Shown here piece after piece: positions 8,203-17,310 of a stretch of 64,000 nt of DNA. Both the position numbers and the translations under genes were made by a program. The notes beneath the pieces are model-generated. The model was given only the letters and a program-made list of their open reading frames with translations, did no database searches and was not told where the DNA came from. The stretch is taken from the NCBI RefSeq assembly GCF_900109095.1, contig NZ_FNYZ01000004.1, forward strand, positions 62,001 through 126,000, written 5' to 3'. Positions within the stretch are counted from its first letter, which is position 1. The number at the start of each line of letters is the position of its first letter. Source of the stretch: Sphingobium sp. AP50. GTDB lineage: Bacteria; Pseudomonadota; Alphaproteobacteria; Sphingomonadales; Sphingomonadaceae.

Positions 8203-9333
8203 TCATGACAGGATATTGCGATCTATCTCGGCGACATTTTTGACGCCGCTCAGCGCCATCGAGACTTTCATCCCTTGCGCGATCAGGTCCAGCAACCGCC
8301 CAACGCCCGCCTCGCCTCCGGCCGCCAGCGCGTAAATATAGGCCCGGCCCAGCAGCACGCCGCGCGCACCCAGCGCCAGCATCCGCACCACGTCCAGCCC
8401 GGTCCGCACCCCGCCGTCAACCAGCACGGTCAGCTCATCTCCCACGGCATCGGCAATCGCCGGCAAGGCTCGGGCCGTGGACAGCGCGCCATCCAGTTGC
8501 CGCCCGCCATGGTTGGAAACCACCACCCCATCCGCGCCGAAACGCACCGCATCGCGCGCATCATCGGGATCGAGTATGCCCTTGACGATCATCTCGCCCT
8601 TCCACGCATCCCTGATCCATTCGAGGTCGGACCAGGTGATCGACGGATCGAAATTCGCGCCGAGCCAGCCGATATAGTCTGCCAGATCGGTGGGCTTGCC
8701 GCGATAGGCCGACACATTGCCCAGATCATGCGGCCTGCCCAGCAAGCCTACATCCCACGACCAGCCGGGACGGCCAACCGCCTGCAACATCCGGCGCAAC
8801 GGCGCGTTCGGTCCGCTCATTCCGGAATGGGCATCGCGATAACGCGCGCCCGGCAATGGCATATCGACGGTGAAGACCAGCTTGGTGACGCCCAGCGCCT
8901 GCGCCCGCTCCAGCGCATGACGCATGAAACCGCGATCCTTCAGGACATAGAGCTGGAACCAGATGGGCTGGCCGATATGCTCGACCACCTCGGTCAGGGA
9001 ACAGACGCTGACGGTCGAGAGGATGTAGGGGATGCCGACCTGACGCGCCGCCCGTGCCACCTGCAACTCGCCCCGCCGCCGCATCATACCGCCCAGCCCG
9101 ATCGGCGCGAGCATCAGGGGCATCGCCATAGATTCGCCGAACAGGGTCGTTTCCAGACTGAGCGACGATATGTCGCGCAACACCCTCTGCGTCAGTCGGA
9201 TATCGGCCAGATCGGCACGGTTCGCCGTCATCGTCTCTTCGCCAAAGGCACCGCCATCGACATAGTCGAACAGGAAGCGCGGCAAGCGCCGCCGCGCCGC
9301 TTCGCGATAATCGAGCGGAGAAGAGATAATCAT
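8203..9333 (-). CDS. lldD: FMN-dependent L-2-hydroxyacid dehydrogenase (LldD-like)
   Basis: A 376-residue flavoprotein of the L-lactate dehydrogenase/glycolate oxidase/mandelate dehydrogenase family, normal length. It oxidises an L-2-hydroxy acid to the 2-oxo acid and passes electrons to quinone or oxygen. Visible marks are [13 protein letters not shown] near the N terminus, [15 protein letters not shown], Lys251 in VKGI, catalytic His275 in [10 protein letters not shown], and [14 protein letters not shown] for FMN phosphate. It is the last gene of the nine-gene minus-strand operon and overlaps the kinase gene by ATGA. With the FAH-type and mutarotase-type genes nearby, L-lactate from deoxysugar cleavage, or glycolate, are plausible substrates; this is inference. 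Confidence 0.88.
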   Translation of the reverse strand: MIISSPLDYREAARRRLPRFLFDYVDGGAFGEETMTANRADLADIRLTQRVLRDISSLSLETTLFGESMAMPLMLAPIGLGGMMRRRGELQVARAARQVGIPYILSTVSVCSLTEVVEHIGQPIWFQLYVLKDRGFMRHALERAQALGVTKLVFTVDMPLPGARYRDAHSGMSGPNAPLRRMLQAVGRPGWSWDVGLLGRPHDLGNVSAYRGKPTDLADYIGWLGANFDPSITWSDLEWIRDAWKGEMIVKGILDPDDARDAVRFGADGVVVSNHGGRQLDGALSTARALPAIADAVGDELTVLVDGGVRTGLDVVRMLALGARGVLLGRAYIYALAAGGEAGVGRLLDLIAQGMKVSMALSGVKNVAEIDRNILS

Positions 9334-10130
9334 GCGGCGCTCCTCAAATGGCGGGCTTCGTCCAGCGGCAGGAGCAGGTCGGCGCGCGCGGGCATCTCTG
9401 TCAATATGTGAAGGGTCAGCCGCTCATAATGTTGCACGAAGCGGTCCAGCTGTCCGGCGTCCATCGCCCGGTCCGCGCCCCGCGCCAGCAGGGCCTCTTC
9501 CTGCTGCCCACGCCAGCCGCGCACGACGGAAAAGTCGGGCGCGGCGAGCAGCACCAGCCGGTCGATCCAGGCGAACAATTCCGCATAGGGACCACGCAAC
9601 TGGCGGTTGACATGACGCCGCCATATCTCGTCCGGATCCTCATCCCGCTCCAGTGCATTGACCGGCTGCACAAGGTCGGCCTTTGCCTGTGGTCGCGCAC
9701 CGACACACCAGCCTTCGAAGATCAGCAGGTCGACCGGCCCGGCGACAGCCTCGCCCTGCGGCAGGGGTTCATCCTGTCCCTTGTCGAAACGCGGCAACAG
9801 GAGTGGCGCCCCCGCCTTGGCGGCTTCCAGCAAAGCGATGCCCCGCGCGACATCATGGGTGCCGGGGACACCTCGGGTGCGAAACAGCGGATGGACGTCC
9901 GCCGCCAGTTGCCCGCGCGCCTGCCGTCCCAGATAGAGGTCGTCCAATGACAGGATGGCGGTGCGACGCCCCTCCTGTTCCATCAGCGCCTGCAAGCCCA
10001 TCGCCAGCGTCGACTTGCCCGATCCCTGCGCACCGCACAGACCCAGGATCAGCGGGCCGTTAGCGCCAGCCAGCCAGCCCCGTGTCGCCGTCGCGATCCG
10101 TTCAAGCGACGGGGTCAAGCAGCGGCTCAC
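9330..10130 (-). CDS. P-loop kinase, D-glycerate 3-kinase-like
   Basis: A protein of about 266 residues with a Walker A motif [12 protein letters not shown] near residue 35, then [10 protein letters not shown] and [12 protein letters not shown], which match the plant/yeast-type glycerate 3-kinase (GLYK) and phosphoribulokinase-like fold. It would phosphorylate D-glycerate to 3-phosphoglycerate and so feed a sugar-acid pathway into glycolysis. The start is uncertain: GTG at 10130 and TTG at 10136 are both possible and neither has a good ribosome site. The frame overlaps the end of the hydroxyacid dehydrogenase gene by about 27 bases. Its partner upstream is a glyoxylate/hydroxypyruvate reductase-type enzyme that could supply glycerate. 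Confidence 0.8.
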   Translation of the reverse strand: MSRCLTPSLERIATATRGWLAGANGPLILGLCGAQGSGKSTLAMGLQALMEQEGRRTAILSLDDLYLGRQARGQLAADVHPLFRTRGVPGTHDVARGIALLEAAKAGAPLLLPRFDKGQDEPLPQGEAVAGPVDLLIFEGWCVGARPQAKADLVQPVNALERDEDPDEIWRRHVNRQLRGPYAELFAWIDRLVLLAAPDFSVVRGWRGQQEEALLARGADRAMDAGQLDRFVQHYERLTLHILTEMPARADLLLPLDEARHLRSAA

Positions 10131-11061
10131 CGGCAAAGAAGCGATCGAGATTGTCGGCGACCTTCATGCCCATCGCCGTGCGCGCCTCGATCGTCGCGCT
10201 GCCCAGATGCGGCAACAGCACGACATTGGGCAGGGCGACCAGCGCGGGATGCACCTGCGGTTCGCCTTCGTAAACGTCCAGTCCCGCCGCTGCTATCTGC
10301 CGGTCCGCCAATGCCTGCGCCAGCGCGCCCTCGTCGATCAGCGATCCGCGCCCGGTATTCACCAGCACCGCATGGCCCGGCATCCGCGCCAGCAGCGCCG
10401 CATCGATCATGTGCCGCGTCTCCGCGCCACCCGGTGCATGCAGCGACAATATATCTGCCTGTTCGGCCAAGGTCCCCAGATCCGCGAAATAGATATTTGT
10501 CGGCATATCCTCGGCGGGACGGCGGCTGTGATAGGCAATGCGCATCCCGAATGCCTGCGCCCGCTTCGCCACCGCACGGGCGATCCGGCCGAAGCCGACC
10601 AGTCCCAGCAGCTTGCCGTCCAGCGACTGGCCCAACAGATGCGTCGGCCGCCAGCCGCTCCAGTCACCGGCCCGCAATTCGCGCTCCCCCTCGCCCGCAC
10701 GGCGCATCGCCATCAGCATCAGGGTCAGCGCGATATCTGCCGTCGCTTCGGTCAACACATCGGGCGTGTTGGTAACGGCCAGTCCCGCTTCTCGCGCGGC
10801 CGTCAGATCAATATGTTCATAGCCCGCGCCATAATTGGCGATGATCTGCGCCTGCCGACCCTCGGCCAGCAGCACGTTCCCCGTCACCTTGTCCGTCACC
10901 GTCGGGCAGAGCGCATCATGATCGCGCATCGCCTGCGCCAGCGCCGCCGCATCCATCGGCCGGTCGCTTTCGTTGAAGGTCACATCGTAGGATGCGGCCA
11001 GCCTTTGCTCGACAGCTTCAGGCCAACGCCGGGTCAGCAGGATGCGGGGCCGTGCGCTCAC
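10102..11061 (-). CDS. D-2-hydroxyacid dehydrogenase (glyoxylate/hydroxypyruvate reductase type)
   Basis: A 319-residue NAD(P)-dependent dehydrogenase. I use GTG at 11061, which forms a 4-base GTGA overlap with the stop of the FAH-type gene; the upstream ATG would give an 18-residue extension inside that gene. The nucleotide-binding motif is GLVGFGRIARAVAKR. The catalytic triad is the Arg in NTGRGSLID, the Glu in YEGEP and the His in LPHLGSAT. It would reduce glyoxylate or hydroxypyruvate to glycolate or glycerate, or run in reverse. The adjacent glycerate kinase-like gene makes hydroxypyruvate to glycerate to 3-phosphoglycerate an attractive route. Confidence 0.88.
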   Translation of the reverse strand: MSARPRILLTRRWPEAVEQRLAASYDVTFNESDRPMDAAALAQAMRDHDALCPTVTDKVTGNVLLAEGRQAQIIANYGAGYEHIDLTAAREAGLAVTNTPDVLTEATADIALTLMLMAMRRAGEGERELRAGDWSGWRPTHLLGQSLDGKLLGLVGFGRIARAVAKRAQAFGMRIAYHSRRPAEDMPTNIYFADLGTLAEQADILSLHAPGGAETRHMIDAALLARMPGHAVLVNTGRGSLIDEGALAQALADRQIAAAGLDVYEGEPQVHPALVALPNVVLLPHLGSATIEARTAMGMKVADNLDRFFAGEPLLDPVA

Positions 11062-12224
11062 AACAGGCCCCGCGCGGCCAGATTGCGCATCAGGGCACCG
11101 ACGCCGAAGGTCCATGGCTCGCCCCGATCGGTCGCCGTCACCCGGTTCACCAGCATGCCCAGTTCGTCACAAGCAATCCGCACCTCATCTCCTTCCGCAT
11201 GGGTAAAGCCCCGCCCCGCTGCGCCGCGATCCTGCGTCGGCGCAAATAGCGTGCCGAGATAGAGGACCAGACCATCGGGATAGCAATGATGCGCATTCAC
11301 CGCCTGCGCCGCAAGTTCTGCGGGCGGGCGGCTGATTTCCGCCATGGCCGATCGCCCCTCCATCACGAAACCATCGGCGCCATGCACCGACAGGCGCACG
11401 GTGATGCGTTCCACGGACGCCAGATCGAACCCGTCATCGAACAGCCGCACGAAGGGGCCGACAGCCGCCGCGCCGACATTATCCTTCGCCTTGCCCAGCA
11501 GCAGCGCCGATCGTCCCTCGACATCGCGCAGATTGACATCATTGCCCAGCGTCGCACCGATGATCCGCGCGTCGGAGGTGATCACCAGCACCACCTCCGG
11601 TTCCGGATTGTTCCAGACCGATGCAGGATGCACGCCGATGGCGCTGCACGCGCCAACGGTCGCCATGGGCTGCGCCTTGGTGAAGATTTCGGCGTCCGGG
11701 CCGATCCCGACTTCCAGATACTGGCTCCACGCCCCAGCATCGATCAGCGCCCGCTTGAGCTTTGCCGCCTCATCCGATCCGGGCCGCAGACTGCGCAGAT
11801 CATCGCCCACCAGAGCGCGGACCTGCTGTCGAATCTGCGCCGCCGCTTCCGGACTGCCGCGCGCCTTCTCCTCGATCACCCGCTCCAGCATGGAGGTGAC
11901 GAAGGTGACGCCCGCCGCCTTCACCGCGTGCAGGTCGATCGGCGACAGGAGCCAGGGCCGGGTGACATCGCGCCGGTCGGGCGGCGTGTTGGCGAGGATA
12001 TCGGCAAGGGTACCGGCATCCTCGCCCTTCGCATCCCGCAACGCCTGCGCCGGGGAGGCAGCTTCGCACAGGTCGCGCGCGGTCGGGAAGGTTGCGGAAA
12101 TATCGGTCAGCCGATCGCCATCGACCCGCACCAGTGCCGGCCCGGAGCAGTCGGGCCGCCAGATGCGACCGAACAGCAGTGCAGCGGGATCGGCCGGCAA
12201 AATGGCGGCAGGGGTCATGTCCAT
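11058..12224 (-). CDS. Fumarylacetoacetate hydrolase-family enzyme
   Basis: A 388-residue FAH-superfamily enzyme, longer than the 280-residue single-domain type because of an N-terminal extension. Metal-ligand features typical of the fold are NPEPEVVLVI and GNDVNLRDVEG. Family members cleave or dehydrate beta-diketo and 2-keto-3-deoxy acids. In non-phosphorylative sugar routes they act on 2,4-diketo-3-deoxy-sugar acids or on 2-keto-3-deoxy-arabinonate. Which reaction applies here cannot be decided from sequence alone. It lies three bases downstream of the enoyl-CoA hydratase gene and overlaps the hydroxyacid dehydrogenase by four. An alternative ATG at 12218 would shorten it by two residues. 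Confidence 0.85.
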   Translation of the reverse strand: MDMTPAAILPADPAALLFGRIWRPDCSGPALVRVDGDRLTDISATFPTARDLCEAASPAQALRDAKGEDAGTLADILANTPPDRRDVTRPWLLSPIDLHAVKAAGVTFVTSMLERVIEEKARGSPEAAAQIRQQVRALVGDDLRSLRPGSDEAAKLKRALIDAGAWSQYLEVGIGPDAEIFTKAQPMATVGACSAIGVHPASVWNNPEPEVVLVITSDARIIGATLGNDVNLRDVEGRSALLLGKAKDNVGAAAVGPFVRLFDDGFDLASVERITVRLSVHGADGFVMEGRSAMAEISRPPAELAAQAVNAHHCYPDGLVLYLGTLFAPTQDRGAAGRGFTHAEGDEVRIACDELGMLVNRVTATDRGEPWTFGVGALMRNLAARGLL

Positions 12225-12227
12225 GGC

Positions 12228-12998
12228 TCAGCGCCGCTGGAAATCGGGAGCGCGCCGCTCGGCGAAGGCGGCGCGTCCTTCGGCGGCATCGGCGGTGGCG
12301 AAGCAGATGGCCTGCAAGTCGCGCTCATAATCGATCGCCTTGTCATAGGGCATCTGGTGCGTGGCGCGCAGATTCAGCTTGGCCGTTTCGGCGGCGATGG
12401 GCGCGCGCTGCGCGATGGTGGCGGCGATCGCCTGCGCGCGTACCATCAACTGGTCGGGCGGTGTCACCTCACTCACCAGTCCCCATGCCAGGGCCTGCTC
12501 GGCGCTCACCATGTCGCCAGTGTAGAGCATTAGCGCCGCGTTCGACATGCCGATCGAATGGGCGAGGCCCACCGCCATGCCCCCGCCGCCAATCCAGCCC
12601 AGCTTGATTTCCGGCGCGGCAAAACGCGCATGAGTCGATGCGATGCGAATGTCGCAGGCCATGGCGGTTTCCAGCCCGCCGCCTAGCGCATAGCCATTGA
12701 CCGCCGCGATCACCGGTTTGCGGCAGGCGCGCAGCGCATCGCAATAATCCTGCCGGTTGCGGAAGTCCCATGGGGTCCCATAGGCGTCCAGCGTGGAAAT
12801 GTCGGACCCGGCGGAAAAGGCCTTCTCCCCCGCCCCGGTCACGATCACGACGCGCACCGCATCGGACATATTGCACTGGCTGACGGCCTCCACCAGCGCC
12901 GCCGCCATGTCAGGCGTCAAGGCATTGAGCTTTTCCGGCCGGTCCAGCATGATGGTGGCGATATGATCGGCGATGGTGAAGCGCAGGTTGGCGCTCAT
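12228..12998 (-). CDS. Enoyl-CoA hydratase/isomerase family protein
   Basis: A 256-residue crotonase-fold protein. It shows the family hallmarks IMLDRPEKLNAL, the first oxyanion segment AFSAGSDIS, and the second NGYALGGGLETAMACDIRIAS with the conserved Glu. The usual second acidic segment reads LGWIGGGGMAVGL instead of LGLIPGAGG, so the exact reaction (hydration, isomerisation or acyl-CoA hydrolysis) is open. It sits between a CoA-transferase/solute-binding pair and a FAH-type enzyme and overlaps the upstream gene by ATGA. Its substrate is most likely the acyl-CoA made by the CaiB-type transferase two genes upstream. Confidence 0.88.
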   Translation of the reverse strand: MSANLRFTIADHIATIMLDRPEKLNALTPDMAAALVEAVSQCNMSDAVRVVIVTGAGEKAFSAGSDISTLDAYGTPWDFRNRQDYCDALRACRKPVIAAVNGYALGGGLETAMACDIRIASTHARFAAPEIKLGWIGGGGMAVGLAHSIGMSNAALMLYTGDMVSAEQALAWGLVSEVTPPDQLMVRAQAIAATIAQRAPIAAETAKLNLRATHQMPYDKAIDYERDLQAICFATADAAEGRAAFAERRAPDFQRR

Positions 12999-14116
12999 AG
13001 TTCGGTTCCTTTGCGATGATGGCGGTGGAAGGCCGCCTCTATGGCATCCAGCACGGCGTCGGCCGGATCGCCGTCGATCAGACCGGTACGCAGCCGCGCC
13101 GACGCCTCGGTCTGGAAGGGAATGGCGCCGTCATGCCGCGAGCGCAGGCTGGCCGCCTCCAGCGTGGCGCGGGTGCCGCTGTAGAAGCCGCCCCAGCGCG
13201 CATCGACTTGCGGATCATTCCACGCAGCACGCAACGAAGGCTGGCCGTCATGCGCGGGAATGAACCCACATTGCGCCTCAGCCCCCATCAGCCACAGCAG
13301 ATGTGCCTTGAGCGCCGGCGTCACGGTGCAGCGTTTCGACACAGCGATCCCCGTTCCGCCGAGGATGGACCCGATCCCATTCGACCCGCGCGGCGCATCG
13401 GCAAAGCCTACCCGGCCAGCCGCCGCATAATTGACATAGCCGTAGATGAGCGGGACCAGCGCAATATCCTCGCCCGCCGCCATCGCCTCCAGCAAGGTAA
13501 TGGGATTAGCATGGACGAAGGCACGGCTCGCTTGCCCGGTCAGCGCCGCCATGATCGCAAAGGCTTCACGCCCGGCCTGCCGGTCGACGAAGCCGTCCGT
13601 CGGTCGCACCCCGCCCAAGGCCGCTACAATCGACTGGAAGGACAGGATCGCATGCGGCCCGGCGAGCGACAGGGCGACCGGCAGACGCGCGGCCAGATCG
13701 ATGACCGCATCCCAGCTTTGCGGCGGCGTATCGATACGGTCGCGGGCAAATGCCATGACCTGCGTCGCCGCATCGAGCGGCAATGCCCAGTGCAACCCGT
13801 CATACCGATAGCTGGCCAGCGACCGGCCAATCGCGGCGGCTTCCAGTTCCCGCAAGATCGCCGCGTCGAACAGGCTTTCCATCGGCAACAGGCAATCCTG
13901 CGCCACGGCCTCCCCGACATGCGGATGATCCAGCACGATCAGGTCATAGCGCGCAGCCAGTTCCGCAATCGGCGCCGCTTCGAACCCCTCCAGTGAATGC
14001 CGGTCCCAGACGATGGACAGCCCCTGCCCCGGCGCAATGTCCTGCGCCGCCGCCTCCAGCGCGCGATAGCCGCGCGGATGGTCCCATGTCAGACCGCGAT
14101 AGCTGGGCAGGTTCAT
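12995..14116 (-). CDS. Solute-binding-protein-like protein without signal peptide
   Basis: A 373-residue protein resembling family 1 ABC solute-binding proteins: YDLIVLDHPHVGEA in the first lobe, GLHWALPLDAATQV, then PQSWDAVIDLAARL and a C-terminal region with GGTGIAVSKRC. It begins MNLPSYRGLTWDHPRGY with no signal sequence or lipobox, and no ABC permease or ATPase gene is nearby. The ATG overlaps the CoA-transferase stop by four bases and its own stop overlaps the hydratase start, so it is translated with CoA-ester enzymes. A cytoplasmic ligand-binding or sugar-acid-binding role is possible but not demonstrable here. The call rests on family resemblance, not on a catalytic motif. Confidence 0.7.
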   Translation of the reverse strand: MNLPSYRGLTWDHPRGYRALEAAAQDIAPGQGLSIVWDRHSLEGFEAAPIAELAARYDLIVLDHPHVGEAVAQDCLLPMESLFDAAILRELEAAAIGRSLASYRYDGLHWALPLDAATQVMAFARDRIDTPPQSWDAVIDLAARLPVALSLAGPHAILSFQSIVAALGGVRPTDGFVDRQAGREAFAIMAALTGQASRAFVHANPITLLEAMAAGEDIALVPLIYGYVNYAAAGRVGFADAPRGSNGIGSILGGTGIAVSKRCTVTPALKAHLLWLMGAEAQCGFIPAHDGQPSLRAAWNDPQVDARWGGFYSGTRATLEAASLRSRHDGAIPFQTEASARLRTGLIDGDPADAVLDAIEAAFHRHHRKGTEL

Positions 14117-15303
14117 GCGTGCTGGCGCACCACGCCGGATTCGATCAGTTGTGCGATCTCGTCCGCACTGCGACCGATCTCCGCCAGCACATCGCGGCTA
14201 TGTTCGCCCACCAGCGGCGCACCACGGGTGATGGCAGACGGCGTCTTGGAAAAGCGGATCGGGAAGCCCGGCACCTTCACCCGCCCCTCGGTCGCATGGT
14301 CATATTCGACGAAGGTGCCATTATGCCGGATCTGCGGATCGTCGATCAGGTCGGCATAACCATAGACCGGACCGCACCAGATGTCGGCAGCACGGAATGT
14401 CTCCAGCCAATGAGCGGTCGACTGCCCGATCAGATGCGTCTTCACCCGCGCAAAAATGGCATCGCGCTGGGTCCAACCATCCCGTTCCTCATCCAGTTCG
14501 GCAAAGAAGGGATCGTCCAGCACCTGCCCCAGCGTCCTGAGCGAGGCCATGGCCAGCGTCATATAGCCATCCGCCGTCGCGAACACGCCATAGGGCGCGC
14601 GGATATAGCTGTGGGCATGCGGCTCGGCCGATCGCGCCTGCGGCTTGCCGCCCACGGTGAAGACCGACAATTCCTGCATCTGGATGGTGGTGATGGCGTC
14701 GAGCATATTGACCTGCACCAACTGCCCCTCCCCCGTCCGCTCGCGATGGAACAGCGCGGCCAGCGCCCCTTCGAAGGCGGTGTAGGCCGTCACGGCATCG
14801 ACCAGATATTGCCCGGCGGGCGATGGCGGCATGCCCTCCGCCCCGGCCGACAACATCGCCCCCGACATGCCCTGCAACAGCAGATCCTGCCCCGGATAGG
14901 CCCGATAAGGACCATCCTCGCCATAGCCCGACATCGAGACATAGATGAGGCGCGGGTTGATCGCCGACAGGGTCGCATAATCGACCCCCAGCCGCTCCGC
15001 CACGCCGGGCCGATAGTTCTGGAGAAAGACGTCGGCCTCCTTCACCAGATCGAGCAACACCGCCTTGCCCTCCGGCGATTTGAGGTCGATCGCCAGCGAC
15101 CGCTTGTTGCGGTTGAGCGAGAGGAAGGAGACGTTGATCCGATTGCCGGTCGCCCCCCCGGCAGAGGCATGCCGCTGCCATTCGCCGCTGGTCGGCTCCA
15201 CCTTGATGACGTCGGCGCCCATGTCGCCCAACCGCTGCGCCGCGAACGGGCCGGCCATGGCGATGGAGCAGTCGAGAACGCGAATATCCTTGAGTATCGT
15301 CAT
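14113..15303 (-). CDS. CaiB/BaiF family III CoA-transferase
   Basis: A 396-residue family III CoA-transferase, the usual length. The ATG at 15303 has an AAGGA site and lies 10 bases after the SDR stop, so I reject the 11-residue extension. Key signs are the N-terminal VLDCSIAMAGPFAAQRLGDMGADVIKVE, SLNRNKRSLAIDLK, the catalytic Asp in YPGQDLLLQGMSG, and VQVNMLDA. It moves CoA between carboxylic acids through an aspartyl-CoA intermediate. In this operon it would activate a pathway acid for the enoyl-CoA hydratase-type enzyme downstream. The acid itself is not identifiable. Confidence 0.92.
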   Translation of the reverse strand: MTILKDIRVLDCSIAMAGPFAAQRLGDMGADVIKVEPTSGEWQRHASAGGATGNRINVSFLSLNRNKRSLAIDLKSPEGKAVLLDLVKEADVFLQNYRPGVAERLGVDYATLSAINPRLIYVSMSGYGEDGPYRAYPGQDLLLQGMSGAMLSAGAEGMPPSPAGQYLVDAVTAYTAFEGALAALFHRERTGEGQLVQVNMLDAITTIQMQELSVFTVGGKPQARSAEPHAHSYIRAPYGVFATADGYMTLAMASLRTLGQVLDDPFFAELDEERDGWTQRDAIFARVKTHLIGQSTAHWLETFRAADIWCGPVYGYADLIDDPQIRHNGTFVEYDHATEGRVKVPGFPIRFSKTPSAITRGAPLVGEHSRDVLAEIGRSADEIAQLIESGVVRQHA

Positions 15304-15313
15304 ATCTGGTCCT

Positions 15314-16060
15314 TCAGGCCATGACCCAGCCGCCATTCACATGCAGCGTCTGGCCAGTGATGAAACCCGCCTCGTCAGCGGCGAAAAAGGCGATGGCATG
15401 GGCAATGTCGGCGGCGACGCCCCGGCGCTTCACCGACTGAGCATCCAGTACCATCTGGTTATAGCCTTCCGGATCGGGATGAATTTTCTCCGCATCGGTC
15501 GGGAAGGCGCCCGGCGCGATTGCGTTGACGGTTATGCCGTCGGGGCCGAACTCACGCGCCCAGGCGCGGGTCAGGCCCACCAGCGCACCCTTGGATGCGA
15601 CATAGGGCGACAGGTTCGCCCACCCGCCCGAAATGGTGATGCTGGAAATATTGATGATCCGGCCGAACTCTTTGGCGCGCATTCCCGGCAACGCGGCCTG
15701 CACCGCAACGATCCCGGCATCGACATTGATCCGCTGGACCAGTTGATGCTCCTCGACCGAGAAATCCTCGAAGGGCTTGGATGGGTAGATGGCGGCATTG
15801 TTGATGACGATATCGAACCCGCCATGCGCAGCGATCAGCGCATCCAGCGTAGCGCGAAACCCGGTCAGGTCGGACAGGTCAGCCGTCGACACCACCAGCC
15901 GCCCCGGCCCCTTGCCTACCGCAGCCTCGGTCAGGCGCTCCATTTTCACCGGATCATTATCGACCGCGATCACCGTCGCGCCACGCGCGATCAGCAGCAG
16001 CGTCGTCTCCAGCCCCAGCCCGCCAGCCGCGCCAGTGTAGAGGATCGTGCGCCCCTTCAC
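15314..16060 (-). CDS. Short-chain dehydrogenase/reductase
   Basis: A 248-residue classical SDR. The GTG start at 16060 forms a GTGA overlap with the preceding stop. The cofactor motif is TGAAGGLGLE (Gly-rich loop), acidic Asp39 in AVDNDPVK suggests NAD preference, NNAA follows, and the catalytic residues are Ser in NISSITISGG and Tyr/Lys in YVASK. The C terminus FITGQTLHVNGGWVMA is typical of sugar and 3-hydroxyacyl dehydrogenases. Position directly after the aldose-epimerase-like gene favours a sugar or sugar-acid substrate, such as oxidation of an aldose to the lactone; this is inferred from context. Confidence 0.9.
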   Translation of the reverse strand: MKGRTILYTGAAGGLGLETTLLLIARGATVIAVDNDPVKMERLTEAAVGKGPGRLVVSTADLSDLTGFRATLDALIAAHGGFDIVINNAAIYPSKPFEDFSVEEHQLVQRINVDAGIVAVQAALPGMRAKEFGRIINISSITISGGWANLSPYVASKGALVGLTRAWAREFGPDGITVNAIAPGAFPTDAEKIHPDPEGYNQMVLDAQSVKRRGVAADIAHAIAFFAADEAGFITGQTLHVNGGWVMA

Positions 16061-17235
16061 GCCACGTTTCCGATCAGCGGATAATTGCCGGACGGCGCAG
16101 GATATGCCTCATCAGGCTGGCGCTGGACGCCCTCGATCCGCACCACCGCATCGGATACCGCCGCAGCATCGGGCAGAACGCGCAGGATCGTGTCGTATCG
16201 CCGCTCCTCGCCATGCTCCAGTTCGATCAGTTCGCCGCGTTCGCGGGCGAAATCCTTGCCCAGAACATGGTTGGTCGACGGCTCGATCCCCACGGCATAA
16301 TGGCCGGCATGAAGGTTCTGCCATTCGAACATGGCCGGAAACTGATCCTTGCGGGTAACGACCGAAAAGCCGAAACCCAGTGCCTCATTGACGATCGCCA
16401 CCTCGACCCGACCGTCCGCGTCGGGCGTCATGTCATGCTGCCACACCTGTTCATGGAAATTGACGATCGGCGCCGGCAGGGTGCGATAACCCACCCCTTG
16501 CGCCTGATAGGCATCGGCATGAGCCGCCCACAGCACCTCGCGGATCGGCGCGACATAGCGCGCGCCCTCCGCCACCACCGGATGACCTACATTGATATGG
16601 TAGCAAAACATGTGCGGCGTGCGGTAGAAGCCATGATTGACCACACGATCGGTCAACCGGATTTCGTCGCCGCCCAGATCGGCCTCGATCCGACGGATGA
16701 GGTGCAAATCCTCGCCGAACACGGTCGACTGGCGCACGATCCCTTCCGCCCAGAAGGTGCAGCGATCGCCATCCCACTGCTCGCCATAGCCGGTCAGTTG
16801 CGCCGGGATGGTGCCGACCCGCCCGTGCAGCGAAGAGGACACGCTCTGGCGCGGCCCATAATGATAATGGCCGGCCGGATCGTCATGCATGAACAATATA
16901 TGGTCGAGGCCACAGGTGATGTTGAGGCCCGACATGGACCGAAACCAGCCAAGCCCTCCCTCGCCCTCATAGTCATGCAATCCGGGATGGCGGAAGCCCG
17001 AGGGCGAATGCCAGCCTACGGCCCGTCCGGCATGGTCGCATTCGGCAATGTCCATCGCCCGGTCGACCAGCACGGTGAAGGACAAGCCCGACCCGGTACG
17101 GAAATGCAGCATCCGCACGCCCCGCTCGACACCATCCCCCAAAGTCATCAGCCGCACGCCCGCAAATTGGGACAGCGTGCCAGATCGTTCGGCGACATGC
17201 CGTTTCGACACCTCGCCGCCATAAAGCCGGGCCAT
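16057..17235 (-). CDS. DUF4432 aldose-1-epimerase-like protein
   Basis: A 392-residue protein of the DUF4432 group, related in fold to galactose mutarotases. It has RSMSGLNITCGLDHI, a His-rich stretch including YHYGPRQS, SLHGRVGTIPAQ, and a C-terminal YAVGIEPSTNHVLGKDFARERGELI resembling the glucose-6-phosphate epimerase C-terminal pattern. These proteins are thought to bind carbohydrates and are often encoded with sugar-acid degradation genes. It is the first gene of the nine-gene operon and is divergent from a second mutarotase-type gene at 17311, so two anomer-handling proteins share one promoter region. ATG at 17235. Confidence 0.82.
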   Translation of the reverse strand: MARLYGGEVSKRHVAERSGTLSQFAGVRLMTLGDGVERGVRMLHFRTGSGLSFTVLVDRAMDIAECDHAGRAVGWHSPSGFRHPGLHDYEGEGGLGWFRSMSGLNITCGLDHILFMHDDPAGHYHYGPRQSVSSSLHGRVGTIPAQLTGYGEQWDGDRCTFWAEGIVRQSTVFGEDLHLIRRIEADLGGDEIRLTDRVVNHGFYRTPHMFCYHINVGHPVVAEGARYVAPIREVLWAAHADAYQAQGVGYRTLPAPIVNFHEQVWQHDMTPDADGRVEVAIVNEALGFGFSVVTRKDQFPAMFEWQNLHAGHYAVGIEPSTNHVLGKDFARERGELIELEHGEERRYDTILRVLPDAAAVSDAVVRIEGVQRQPDEAYPAPSGNYPLIGNVA

Positions 17236-17248
17236 GATTCAGCCTCTC

Positions 17249-17269
17249 CATCTTGTAAGACATATGATG
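17249..17269. promoter_or_regulatory. Candidate operator in the shared sugar-operon promoter
   Basis: An imperfect palindrome framed by CATC at 17249-17252 and GATG at 17266-17269, with TTGTAAGACAT inside. The core fits the FadR-type GntR pattern TNGTNNNACNA at all but one fixed position. It lies within the 75-base gap between the divergent DUF4432 and mutarotase genes, so one regulator could control both. No GntR gene is in the immediate neighbourhood. Confidence 0.4.
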
Positions 17270-17310
17270 AATATCTAGAGAAGAGGGACTCGTCAACCGG
17301 GAGAGGAAGA

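Noticed and set aside
16213..17310. Upstream extension of the mutarotase frame
   Set aside because: The extension runs antisense through the DUF4432 gene; the family start with a strong ribosome site is at 17311.
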